A DNA stretch of 40,397 bases, taken from positions 1 through 40,397 of the IMG/VR virus record IMGVR_UViG_3300021139_001858; one strand, given 5' to 3'. Position 1 is the first letter of the stretch. The number at the start of each line of letters is the position of its first letter. Under the pieces are notes generated by a model that ran no database searches, was not told the origin of the DNA, and worked only from the letters and a program-made list of their open reading frames with translations. The translations under genes and the position numbers were made by a program. Shown here piece after piece: positions 22,801 through 31,900 of this stretch. This DNA is from a virus.

Positions 22801-23690
22801 GATGTTGGTGTAATTCTATAGGCTGTTGAATATCCTGTATAGCTGCCTGTGCTATCTGTAAATCTTGCTCTAACCCAGCGAGTCTGCGTGTCTGGAGTAA
22901 TGACAATTGCTGGATTAATAATCCCAGTGTAGACGTCTGCGTACCCCGTTCCTGGATCTGATGCAGCTGATGAAACAACTTCTTGAATTTCAATTTCATT
23001 AAAATCAGATTGAGTTGGAGTTGTATATGCAACAGAATATCCATTTTTTACCGAAGTAACAGTAATTACTGGTGTTGGCAAATCCATCATATACTGTGGC
23101 AAAACAAATGGAACTGTTGGTTGTGTACTGTCATTTCCAAAGGCATCTTGTACAACTGCCGTAACTGTTAATCCTGAAGTTATTGGTAATCCAAATAAAA
23201 TTCTATTTTCAGCAAGTGTAAGATCATAAAAAATCTGAGATGAAGAAACAGTAATAGATTTAGTTAACACGCCATTAGAAAATGTAAGAACAACAAATTG
23301 TGCATAAGCATTTACTGGATCTGTAGAATCCCAAGTCCATGCTAGATGAAGGGTTGAACCCACCCATTCTGTATTTACAGTGTCCCAAACAATTGGGTTT
23401 GGTGGAGTTACTGTATTTGCAGCTTTAAGAATATTTGCTGCTTGATAAAAGTTTAATAATCCACTAGTATCTGCATTACTAGAATTTGTATCTGGTGCTT
23501 TGAGGGCAACTTGAGAATCAAGTGAAATCGCACGAGCATTTTGTGCTTTTAAATCAACAATAACAACTTCAGCTCCTTGACGAGCCATTGTTTGTGCATA
23601 ATTACCATTTTTTAGACGTGGGTCATTAACGTCTATAAAGACTGTTTGTCTTTTAGAGACGCTATTGGGTGAGTTATATTTACTCTGCAT
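19806..23690 (-). CDS. Large tail fibre/minor tail protein with duplicated beta module
   Basis: This 1294-residue protein starts with a non-Ig domain (NDPRLKNGNYAQTMARQGAEVVIVDLKAQ) that may attach to the tail, followed by FN3-like beta domains to about residue 500. Two copies of a module follow: GDWSITSSHI...WAGA...AKFSVSPSG near residue 670 and GGWTIDSSTI...WAGA...ANFRVGVDG near residue 908. An Ala-rich coiled-coil linker lies near residue 1015-1050 (ASAASTAQKTASDAANAATN). The C-terminal 200 residues are Gly/Tyr/Ser-rich. It probably is a receptor-binding fibre. The start follows GGGGAGGG by 2 bases, and its stop abuts the next fibre gene. Confidence 0.8.
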   Translation of the reverse strand: MQSKYNSPNSVSKRQTVFIDVNDPRLKNGNYAQTMARQGAEVVIVDLKAQNARAISLDSQVALKAPDTNSSNADTSGLLNFYQAANILKAANTVTPPNPIVWDTVNTEWVGSTLHLAWTWDSTDPVNAYAQFVVLTFSNGVLTKSITVSSSQIFYDLTLAENRILFGLPITSGLTVTAVVQDAFGNDSTQPTVPFVLPQYMMDLPTPVITVTSVKNGYSVAYTTPTQSDFNEIEIQEVVSSAASDPGTGYADVYTGIINPAIVITPDTQTRWVRARFTDSTGSYTGYSTAYRITPTSPVAVNYIPPSEVTITSATWAGNNVVINYTLPSTNAGVRFIVTLTAPNNLNGYFYVYPDGTSSLTQTATITDTQLFSQFATYYSSFTGLFQSASGVDARSNGVAFTVASRTNPLASITPNPTVSAIIDGYSVSVSNEITQVQHVEVYEYFVDPTAMLNAMGTLMDFMDADFVSDPTIGKVGTNSIVATNFLDQDNMGQNPDMCYGMAITGHGIPPLTYVTSITDGPGANNYTIHLSNSLTDQAVGNYHMQALVASGNAPLTRFTTNYVKVWTVTVYYDEFNNNSLFSNPITVTPTNPTTSLINSSIQISNTGSIYLGSSNTSVPNVILGTTSGEAGLFVWGPNDGTSTTSGTPSTQIIGAAGAPYTFVTTNAHIGDWSITSSHIQNDLSGGSYSAGYTGLSGSNSKYAFWAGAISSDNSDGSAKFSVSPSGSVIARNMQIAGGSLDIGSNSYTYTGTGTTASTTLNVSSTTNLTAGMYVVGTGIASGTTIVSVGTGNVVLSATPVSNITNISLNFISQNGAHITAGGSLYATSANISGTITATGGSFSGNIKMASGVSGGASIYSGTLNVSGNLTSAGYILNSSGITFNNGTTNITTIDGSTGTLTTASANIGGWTIDSSTIHKTVSTGTITLDSANSLFTAKNAAGTYYSSLSVPLVGSDSNTYVMWAGASANTSAAVPSANFRVGVDGTLYATGAIFNGTALSTSLTGISTTASNAASAASTAQKTASDAANAATNAANTAAGKITIGGAAADITSNNTTITGGNISAGTIKSTTYTAPATGSIYSQAGMSIVLDGKGSIISPNFVLDSSGNVYVTGTIAAGSTISGASFYVDGYNYWNYNNGSPGGKNFNAGTSTTSLNVDGTNGSITLQTPEPGTGFYIGSDGYAHSQAGVGQIRLDSNGMHIHGLSYYGDDVRVQTYMSTGSYTNAVGTLVYGAPFTRVMVYAPNSSGATDGPDTTSITAGDMATGFAIYYGKTSTNTPNGSTGLIGDLFIEV

Positions 23691-23702
23691 GACCCTCCCC
23701 TG

Positions 23703-24188
23703 CTATCTTGGACCGATTGCAATCCAATTAATAAAAACGGTTCCAGTAACTGTTTTAGTTGTTCCCGTTCTATAAAGCCTATAAGCAAAGCCAGTTGAGG
23801 TTACATTGTATACGTTAATAATTAAATCGTCAAGCGTTGTTGATACTGTTGATGAATTACCTGTCCATATTGTTGCTGTAACAACAGGTGCTGCAGAAAA
23901 AGAATTTGTTCCTGTTTGAGCATCTGCAAATGTTACATTTCCATAATATACGTGAGGAGTACCAGAATTGTCTGGAGCATAGCTGGAAGCTTTACCAAAT
24001 ACGATTGCTTGTGAACCTGGATCATACTGGTGTGTGAGTGGAGAGGTGGTCCAATCAACAACGCTAGATGTTCCAAAATTATTGGTTAGATTATTAATAC
24101 TGTCACTGTGTTGGTTTACAACATTGATAACCTGGTGCCAGGCAGCCAAATCAATGATGTTTGGATCTGATATTTTAACGTATGCCAT
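23703..24188 (-). CDS. H-type-lectin-like tail protein
   Basis: This 161-residue protein has a helical start (ISDPNIIDLAAWHQVINVVNQ) of a kind common in trimeric tail proteins. Its C-terminal 90 residues read as an H-type lectin-like beta sandwich: GNVTFADAQ, SFSAAPVVTATIWTG, LDDLIINVYNVTSTGFAYRLY and VFINWIAIGPR, ending in the characteristic W-x-A-x-G. Such domains bind sugars, here probably host surface glycans. It begins with GGTGG six bases before ATG. A 16-codon micro-ORF and an extended -10 motif lie just upstream. Confidence 0.75.
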   Translation of the reverse strand: MAYVKISDPNIIDLAAWHQVINVVNQHSDSINNLTNNFGTSSVVDWTTSPLTHQYDPGSQAIVFGKASSYAPDNSGTPHVYYGNVTFADAQTGTNSFSAAPVVTATIWTGNSSTVSTTLDDLIINVYNVTSTGFAYRLYRTGTTKTVTGTVFINWIAIGPR

Positions 24189-24238
24189 TATTTTCCACCT
24201 TTTTTATTTATACATAGATTATACCATTTTTGAGCCAT
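24188..24238 (-). CDS. Possible 16-residue micro-ORF between tail genes
   Basis: An ATG one base after the hub stop (TAA-A-ATG) opens a 16-codon frame (MAQKWYNLCINKKGGK) that ends in TAATG overlapping the lectin-like start. It exactly fills the gap, and its last codons contain the downstream ribosome-binding site. It also contains a TGGTATAAT box. It could be a leader peptide that couples translation, or a chance frame. There is no independent evidence of expression. Confidence 0.35.
   Translation of the reverse strand: MAQKWYNLCINKKGGK
24218..24226 (-). promoter_or_regulatory. Extended -10 motif in the lectin-gene leader
   Basis: The minus strand reads TGGTATAAT, another perfect -10 with a TGn extension, about 30 bases before the lectin-like ATG. 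A weak TTACTA lies 17 bases upstream as a possible -35. It coincides with the micro-ORF. Confidence 0.4.
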
Positions 24239-24239
24239 T

Positions 24240-27200
24240 TTAGTAAGATAGTCCCTTGTCAATCTGATTTAATACCAGCGTAGTTTTAAGGCCTTGGTTA
24301 AACACATGGGAAACAGAGTGAACTGTATACTTTTGCTGATTTAATGCAGACAATGTATAATTAACCGTTATTACATCTCCAACTTGGATCATTGGGTTAC
24401 CAAAAATAATTAACTGTGTGTCTTTTGAAAACCCGTCAAAACCTTTTTCAATAACTGTCATTAATCTGTTTGCAGACTGTTCTGATTGAATCCATTGAGA
24501 ATCTACCTGTGCTACCTCTGTGGCATTTACTGGATCAACAATTTTTTCAATAACTTTGGGATCTGATGGAGCAATAATTTCATGAGTCCACAAATTTAAG
24601 TTTACTGTAAACTGATTTAAGTTATCTGATTGCTTACTTAAATATACCATGTGGTTTGAGTTATTTACAATAGCCATTTTTGCTCTAAACCCAGTATTGA
24701 TTGGGGTTGAGTACGCCAAAGAATACTCGTCAACAGTTTGTTGTTGATAGTATTGTTGATCCGTAGGAGTAGTTCCTGGAAAATAATACCACAAATATGA
24801 AATTGGAAGAATATCAACAGAAACCGCAGCTGGATTTGTATATTGAACATCATAAGTATTAATACCAACAATTTGAGGTGTTGTTTGCATCATATAGCTT
24901 TTATATTTTGAAAACAAATTATTTCCTTGAATAAGACCATTTAAAAATTCTCTATCTTGAAAATAATAACTTACGCTTCTTTCCTTAAAAGGTTTTTGAC
25001 AAGCATAAATTTCTTGAAGGTGAGCTGGAGTAACAGTAGAGCTTACTGTATTTGGATAAGTAATTCCTGATATTGTTACTGGTTTTGTTGAAGTATAAAA
25101 ACCAAAATTTGTGCCAGTAAAATCAAGAGCTGACCCACCAGTTGTCAACATATTTTTTTGTCTTAATCCAGTTACTGTATTCTTTGGCTTTGCCGTCCAA
25201 CCAGAAACGCCGTATCCTGTTGAATCAACAGTTCTTGCATCAGGTATTTGCCAGCCAGTAATTTCAATATTGTTTAAAAATATTTCAATAATTTCTCCGA
25301 CTTGCTCTCCCGCTGAAAATGTTTGATCTGTTCCATCTGAATAATAATGTGCAACTTTAAGATTAAATGTTTGATCAGAAGATGCAACATATGTATAATT
25401 TGAGTTTGCCCCTGAACCTGTTACTTTTGTTAAAACCTGCTCAAAGTTAGCAATAATATAATTTGCATGCCCAGTTACATCTGCCCAAGTTATGACAGTG
25501 GCTGTAGAGCCCGAAACTGAATAGACAGCAATAACATACCTGTATGAAGCAGTTCCAGAAGTTGCTGTATTAAATTTAATAAGCTCTACAAAATAAGCAC
25601 CCGAACCATTTGATCCTGTTTGGTTGAAGAATATTCCACTTGCAGATGTTTGTTGATTTGTTAAATCAAACTTAGCAGAATATGTATGATAACCTTGATC
25701 CGTGCTTGATGGATATACTAAAGTTTTAGTATTTGCTGCAGCTTGTACTGCTATTTTATTAACTCCTGGGAGACTTGGATAATTTGTTTTTGTATTGTAC
25801 CAAGAAGTGTTGGTCCCAGATCCTAGGGAATAAGACGAGTTAAATGTACCCTCAAGCAAATTTTTTGCAGAAATTGATTGTCCGCTTGAAAAAACAGTAT
25901 GTGCAGAAGGTACCGTTCCAAATAAACCTCTTTGCACATTTGTAATTGATTGTGAATTATTGTCTACACCCGACGGTGAGACCAAAACGTTATAGTCTGA
26001 TTTAGTTGTTGCTGAACCTGTTGAATCAACATTGGATGAAATTACAAGTCCTGTAGCATATTTTTTAATATATTGATTGATATAAGAAGAAAGTTCAAGA
26101 TCATTTTTAACAGATATAGTCATTGGGCTTGAACCGTCAAGATTGCTAATTGTATATTGTTTGTATGCAAAAGAAACTATTTCATTTTCAATAACAGCAT
26201 ACCCATTATTATTTAAAGAAAAGCTGTGAAATACATCAAGTAAATCATTTTTATTAATTGTATATTTATTATCGTTTGCACTCATTGAAGAATACAAATA
26301 GTTAAATCCAACTGAATCCAGGCTTGATTGTTGCCATACAACGTCATTTGATGTTGTATAAACAAATGATGGATCATTTTTAATTGTTGGATCTGTAGCA
26401 TTTTGTAAGGCTAGGGATTGTTTAATTTTAGGAGGTTGATATCTTAAAGAAAGTTTTCCTGGCTTTGCTTTATTGGTTATTGAATAGCCTTCCGTGACAA
26501 TGCTTGAATCAGATATCGTGAGAGAAGAATTGGCAGATGACAGTATTCCTGACAAACTCTTAAACCTCATAATTCCATATTCGTCAATAAATGCACCAAT
26601 TTGATAGGCCAAGAATATTTGGGATAAAGCATCTATAAGCGTAGTGTCTTTACTATTTACATAATAGTAGGCTAGGTCCAAAGGCATTGTTTTATCGTTA
26701 GATACTGCGTATAATGAATCGTAATCATAATCTGTAAATCCCGCCAAATCTAAAATGTTTGAAATTACATCCGATACTGGCTTTAAGTTAGCAACATAAT
26801 CTGGAGATGGTAAAGTTTGAAGATATCTTGTAATATCATAAGCGGTAATTTTAACATCTTTAATATCTGTTTCATCCCAGGCATCTGAGTAAAAAACACC
26901 AGCTGGTATGTAGGTTCCAGTGTTGCCATTTGGTTGAGTAAATGATCCTGTACTGCTATTAAAATATGATTTTAAAGTCCAGCCAAGATAAAACTTAATA
27001 TTTTTTCTAAGCATGTTTGCCAGTATGTTTGTAGATAAATTACTTTGACTTGAAAATACTGGAACAAAACCATTGTTTAATGCCACTGGGATTGCTGAAA
27101 GCGTAATCTCAGCATCATCAGCATTAATAGAAGAAATTGGAACAAAATTGTTTTTAGAATCAAGAGATTTATTAATTGTTACATCTTTTGTAAAGTTTGT

Positions 27201-28424
27201 TAAATCAATTTCTAATCTTGGAGACATTTCAATTAATTGCATTCTTGTTATATCTGATGTAAATGTGCTATTTGTATATCCCAAAAACGCAGAATTAATT
27301 GTTTGGCTAATCTGAGTTATTGCAATCTTTCTAAACGAAGTATAAGTTGTTAATGACCCAGAAGAATTAAATTGTGGCATTGTTGACCACTTAGTTTTTG
27401 TCCAAGTTGAGCCAGTCCAGTACAAAACTATCAACCCTTTTGAATCTGTTGATATTGAAGTGCTTCCGTCTACAGATATTTGAGTACCATCAATAAACAA
27501 GTTAATTGTTGGAACAGTCATAATTGCATTAAATTTAATAACAATTTTATTAGCATTAATTGATTGATTATAAATAGAGGAAATACTTCTTGAAGAAGTA
27601 TCTGAAACAAAATATTTATAAGAAGACATGTCATTTGGCAAAGCATTTTTGTAAAAAGGAACTGGTGCTGCAGCCATTGTAAAACCTGGAGATTGAACAA
27701 TTGGGCTAATAGGGAAGTATGTTGGGGAAGCTTGATTTGATACAAGTTGTGTTGAAACAGATCTATACCCAGACGGCAGGGTGCAGTTTGCATTTCCCGT
27801 AGTAACATATGAGTCACCTGGTCTAAAGTATGTAAATGGGGCATCTGTTGGCCACAATGAACCATATTGATAATCTAAATAAGTAGTTTGATAAACTTCT
27901 GGCTTTGTAAATAATACATTAGTTTGTGTTGTATCTGAGTCCAAATTGCTTGCATTGATTACAAAATTAAATGAGTTTATGCCATCAGAAGACCCTGAGG
28001 ACCCAACTATTGTTGTAACTTTTGTCCATCCAAAAGAGTTTGCTTCTGTTGATGAAGAACCATACTGAGTGCTTGTACCTGTGCCATATGCACTAATAAT
28101 TAATGGTATTGGATTATCTGTTTTAACCCAAAAAACAATTTTATATGCGGGTGATGAATTTGCAGTAGTAACATAGTAATCTACGTATGCTGATCCATTA
28201 CTTACTTTAAAAGAATATGTGCTAAATCCAGGCAAAGTAGTATCTGGGCCAATTGGTGTTACTGTCCCACCGCTGCTATATGTAACTGTTTCAGATATTC
28301 CCAGCCCTGCGGTAGTTAGGTAAGGAGGATTAAATAAATTTTGATTCCATTCGGCAGAAACTACTGGTTGTAATTCAACTGCATTGGATGTTGTAAAAAT
28401 TGCTGGATCAACATTGGTTAGCAT
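24240..28424 (-). CDS. Tail hub / large minor tail protein
   Basis: This 1394-residue protein probably is the tail-tip hub (Tal-like). The N-terminal 230 residues look like a carbohydrate-binding jelly roll. The segment near 430-700 (LEIDLTNFTKDV..., SPDYVANLKPVSDVISNILDLAGFTDYDYD) fits the beta-rich hub domains. A LamG-like beta region lies near 890-1040 (HTYSAKFDLTNQ...YFVELIKF). The last 130 residues (LIIFGNPMIQVGDVITVNYTL...KTTLVLNQI) resemble the closing beta domain of hub proteins. It begins at TAATG with the Dit-like gene, with CGGAG upstream. Gene order after Dit supports the hub role; the exact fold is inferred. Confidence 0.75.
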   Translation of the reverse strand: MLTNVDPAIFTTSNAVELQPVVSAEWNQNLFNPPYLTTAGLGISETVTYSSGGTVTPIGPDTTLPGFSTYSFKVSNGSAYVDYYVTTANSSPAYKIVFWVKTDNPIPLIISAYGTGTSTQYGSSSTEANSFGWTKVTTIVGSSGSSDGINSFNFVINASNLDSDTTQTNVLFTKPEVYQTTYLDYQYGSLWPTDAPFTYFRPGDSYVTTGNANCTLPSGYRSVSTQLVSNQASPTYFPISPIVQSPGFTMAAAPVPFYKNALPNDMSSYKYFVSDTSSRSISSIYNQSINANKIVIKFNAIMTVPTINLFIDGTQISVDGSTSISTDSKGLIVLYWTGSTWTKTKWSTMPQFNSSGSLTTYTSFRKIAITQISQTINSAFLGYTNSTFTSDITRMQLIEMSPRLEIDLTNFTKDVTINKSLDSKNNFVPISSINADDAEITLSAIPVALNNGFVPVFSSQSNLSTNILANMLRKNIKFYLGWTLKSYFNSSTGSFTQPNGNTGTYIPAGVFYSDAWDETDIKDVKITAYDITRYLQTLPSPDYVANLKPVSDVISNILDLAGFTDYDYDSLYAVSNDKTMPLDLAYYYVNSKDTTLIDALSQIFLAYQIGAFIDEYGIMRFKSLSGILSSANSSLTISDSSIVTEGYSITNKAKPGKLSLRYQPPKIKQSLALQNATDPTIKNDPSFVYTTSNDVVWQQSSLDSVGFNYLYSSMSANDNKYTINKNDLLDVFHSFSLNNNGYAVIENEIVSFAYKQYTISNLDGSSPMTISVKNDLELSSYINQYIKKYATGLVISSNVDSTGSATTKSDYNVLVSPSGVDNNSQSITNVQRGLFGTVPSAHTVFSSGQSISAKNLLEGTFNSSYSLGSGTNTSWYNTKTNYPSLPGVNKIAVQAAANTKTLVYPSSTDQGYHTYSAKFDLTNQQTSASGIFFNQTGSNGSGAYFVELIKFNTATSGTASYRYVIAVYSVSGSTATVITWADVTGHANYIIANFEQVLTKVTGSGANSNYTYVASSDQTFNLKVAHYYSDGTDQTFSAGEQVGEIIEIFLNNIEITGWQIPDARTVDSTGYGVSGWTAKPKNTVTGLRQKNMLTTGGSALDFTGTNFGFYTSTKPVTISGITYPNTVSSTVTPAHLQEIYACQKPFKERSVSYYFQDREFLNGLIQGNNLFSKYKSYMMQTTPQIVGINTYDVQYTNPAAVSVDILPISYLWYYFPGTTPTDQQYYQQQTVDEYSLAYSTPINTGFRAKMAIVNNSNHMVYLSKQSDNLNQFTVNLNLWTHEIIAPSDPKVIEKIVDPVNATEVAQVDSQWIQSEQSANRLMTVIEKGFDGFSKDTQLIIFGNPMIQVGDVITVNYTLSALNQQKYTVHSVSHVFNQGLKTTLVLNQIDKGLSY

Positions 28425-28903
28425 TAGATCTCCGTAAATTCTATAGTTAGATTTACGTAATCGTATCCCGCTCTTCTTTTTGTGACATCATATGTAAATG
28501 TAGTCATATAAGCAGATTTGATATCACCAGTTGTATTTGCAGAATCTAAGTATGACCCAGTAGGCAGGCCATTTTGTGTTGATCCCTCAAGGGCATACAT
28601 AAGTTTTACATAAATAGGATTAAAAGAATTACCTTCATAAAATGCTTTCATCCAAGCTGCGCCTTGGCCACCTGTATTATAATCTACTACGTTTGAATCC
28701 AATGTTGGAAAATCTTTCCATTCAATTTTAATAACAAACTTTTTAGCAACAATATATTTGCGAAGTGTTCCATTTGCCATTCTATCAGTTTGTTCTATAA
28801 GTGTGTACGTCAAACCCAAAGGCTGACGATTATGGTCAGACAACTTATACCATGTTGTTCCGTCTAAAGATACTTGAACTCCCTGCGGGATTGAATACGT
28901 CAT
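28424..28903 (-). CDS. Distal tail (Dit-like) / minor tail protein
   Basis: This 159-residue protein lies between tape measure and hub, where siphoviruses encode Dit. It is beta-rich: VQVSLDGTTWYKL, GLTYTLIEQTD, KKFVIKIEWKDFP, a helix AAWMKAFYEG and a closing strand YDYVNLTIEFTEI. The TYTLIEQTDRMANGTLRKYIV segment resembles phage tail adaptor proteins. It starts at an ATG overlapping the tape measure stop (ATGA), with GGAGGT 11 bases upstream. The fold is inferred from size and position. Confidence 0.7.
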   Translation of the reverse strand: MTYSIPQGVQVSLDGTTWYKLSDHNRQPLGLTYTLIEQTDRMANGTLRKYIVAKKFVIKIEWKDFPTLDSNVVDYNTGGQGAAWMKAFYEGNSFNPIYVKLMYALEGSTQNGLPTGSYLDSANTTGDIKSAYMTTFTYDVTKRRAGYDYVNLTIEFTEI

Positions 28904-31900
28904 GAGTGTGAACTACCTCCACCAACAACTACTTTGTTTGTTTTATTATTCTTAGCTAATGCTGAGGCTGTGCCAGTATGTGCTGCTGTTGCCACTACAT
29001 GGCCTATTGTCTTATGGTCTGCTCCTGCTCCCGCAGTAACTGTAATGTGATTATTTATAACAGGAGAACTACTGGATCCTGAACCACTTACAGATGGCTT
29101 AAACACAGACATATTTGAAATGTTCTTAATATTTTTATCAAGAACAGTTACGCCGTTTGCAATAGCATCATTTAAATCTGCAAGAGCTTGAGCAAAAGTA
29201 TCTGATTGAGCTTGAACTTTATCAATGTTATCTTGCATTCCAGCTTCTTTTTGGCTACCAATATAATCAACAGTAGACATATTCATTTGCTGCTTAAATC
29301 CAGCTGCTCCCAAGTAGTCACCTGTAATCAACGCATCTTTCATTTGGTTATTAAGATTTTGTTGATCCATTTGGTATTGCATTTGAGCTTTTTGTTCTGC
29401 AGTAATTTTTTGTTGTAACTTTAATTGATCTTGCAAAGACTTAAGAATAGATTTTTCATCTTTATCTTTCTTTGTAAGAAGATCTTTAGCTTTAAGTTCT
29501 TCTGCTGTTCCCTTAAATATTGCAGTACTGCCTGTTCCGCCACTACCCGCTGCTGCAGCTGCTGCTGCTTTATCTGCTGCTGCTTTTTGTTGTGCTGCAA
29601 GATCTTTTGATACTGCAGCATTAATAAGGCCCAGGTCTGCTGCAACTGCTTTAAGATTTCCAGCTTTTTGATCTTTAATTAACTTGTCTGTCATTGCGCT
29701 TCCATTAGGATCTTTTTCAAGCGCAATAATTTGACCTAATGTTAATCCCATTTTACCAAGTGTTGCTACACTTTGAGACAACTTATCGGCTGCATCTCCT
29801 TGCTTCTTAGAACTGTTTTCTAGTGCAAGTGCATACATGTGTGCACCTTCAGTGGTATCGTATAGTCCACCCTTAATACCATCAAGTTTTTGCTTATATT
29901 CATCAAAACTCTTTGTGTTAAGTGCTTGGTTAGCAACTGTTAATAGTTTATCTGCTGCAGATTTTGCTGTTTTTCCTAAGTCGCCGTAAGTTTTTGCTTC
30001 TTTAGTTTGTTGAGCAGAACCTCTCCCGCCAGCCTTCAAATACTCTGCGGTAGAATCAGAAGCATTTGTTGCAGCCTTAACTTTTCCAACCATATCTTTG
30101 TGCCCAGTTGATTCAAGATAAAGATCAATCATTTGTTGTGCTTGCTTTTGATTCATTCCATTAATTGCCATTTGTGTATCTGCAAATGATTTAGCAAGCT
30201 TTGCTGCGTCCGCACCATTTGTGTTTTTCATCTTATCATAGATGACTGACATAGCGTTATCTTTTGGAAGTTCAGAAATAGATTTAGCAAATGATTGTGC
30301 TTGAGCATCAATAATACTAAGTTGTGGACCAAGTGCTTTAACTTTATCTGTTAAAGTATCCATTGGAGTTGAAGCATTTTCAACTGCGGTACCAAAATAT
30401 TGTGCAGCTGATGCTGATGGGCTAAATGTTGCTTTAGATACCGCTGCATGCTGATGCATTAATCCAATAAGCTTTCCTATTCCACCAGCAGCTAATCCTA
30501 ACGCAGCACCTGCTGCTGCACCCCATGGACCAAACATTGCTCCAGTTGCAGCAAAATTAGCTGATTCAGAAAGTATTGACCCGCCTGGAATCTTTTTAAG
30601 CAATGGCTGAATTGCTGTATTGATAATACCAGCACCCATTGACATTCCTACACCCGCCATTAATCCTTTACCACCACCAAGCATACTTGTCATTTTAGAC
30701 ATTGCTTTGCCACCAAAGCCCATAAGCTTGCTTAATATTCCCGATTTTGCACCGATCTCTTCGCCTTCTTTTGCAAGATTACCGCTACCATTAAACAAAT
30801 TAAATATCTTTCCAACAATACCACCTTTGCCAGATGACTTTGTTTCTACATCTTTTTCAAGATTATTAATTACATTTGATCCTGCTTCATTTACAATTGC
30901 TTTATTTTCTTCAATACCCTTTGCAAGACCCATGTCAATATCAAGGCCAAGTTGCTCAAACTTTCTTGCTGGAGATGCAGCTTGTGCTTGTGTTCTTGCA
31001 CCACGTTCTGCTGATGCTGCAACATCTACTCCTGCTGAGTATGAAGCCATCATTGCTTGTCTATTTCTTAGTCCTGCTGCAGGCCCTGCTCCAGTTCCCA
31101 CCATCCTTCCAATTGATGAGTTTGCAGTTCCTTGATATTGTGCAGGAATATTACCCCAATCAATTCCCAGGCTTCTTGTACCTTCTGCTCCGCCTGAACC
31201 TCTAACTGTTTTAATTTGTTCAAAGTCTGATTGTAGATTACTTGCTCCACCTTGAGTTGAAATTTTACTCAAATATGGATTCATAATTTTATTTGCAAAC
31301 TCTTCAAACTTTTCGTTTTCTCCACCAAACACCTTTGTAGTATTTTCTAGTTCGGCAATTAAAGCTTCATGTGCTTGGTTTAATTTTTGAGCAGTATCTT
31401 TTGCATCATTTGCGCCTAATTTTAATGCTGCTCCATATGACATAGCCATTGGGTGAACATCATTTGCAAGAAGATTTCTAAGATCTGCTGCAATTTCTGG
31501 ACCACTAATTGGATTTTGACTATTTGAACGCATTCTTTGATTTGATTCACGAGACATCCACATCATTCCACCAGCTTCTCCTGGCATGTAATGTCCTCTT
31601 TCAAGAGGTCCTAATCCGTCTTCAAATCCTGGCAATCTTCCATTAATCATTGCATTAATAAATGGTGCATACTTAGCTGCCTGTGCTTTTGGAATAACAG
31701 CTTCGCCTGGAGTTAACATAGCTGGATATGTATCGCTATTTCCAGATCCTGGAATGTAGCCTCCTGTTGCAAATCCTGGAATCTCCATTTGTTGGTAAAT
31801 TCTTGATTCGGCAGTTGCAACTGCACCTACTGCACTTGTAAGATCTTGAATACCAGCTCCAACATTCATTGTTTCAACAAGCTTTGACATGTTTGCAGTT

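Noticed and set aside
16752-23690. Diversity-generating retroelement acting on the fibre genes
   Set aside because: No reverse transcriptase and no template/variable repeat pair was seen in the window.
30620-31135. Plus-strand frame of 171 codons opposite the tape measure gene
   Set aside because: Pro/Ile/Leu/Ser-rich mirror of the tape measure codons, with no start context; no gene on the plus strand is convincing anywhere in the window.
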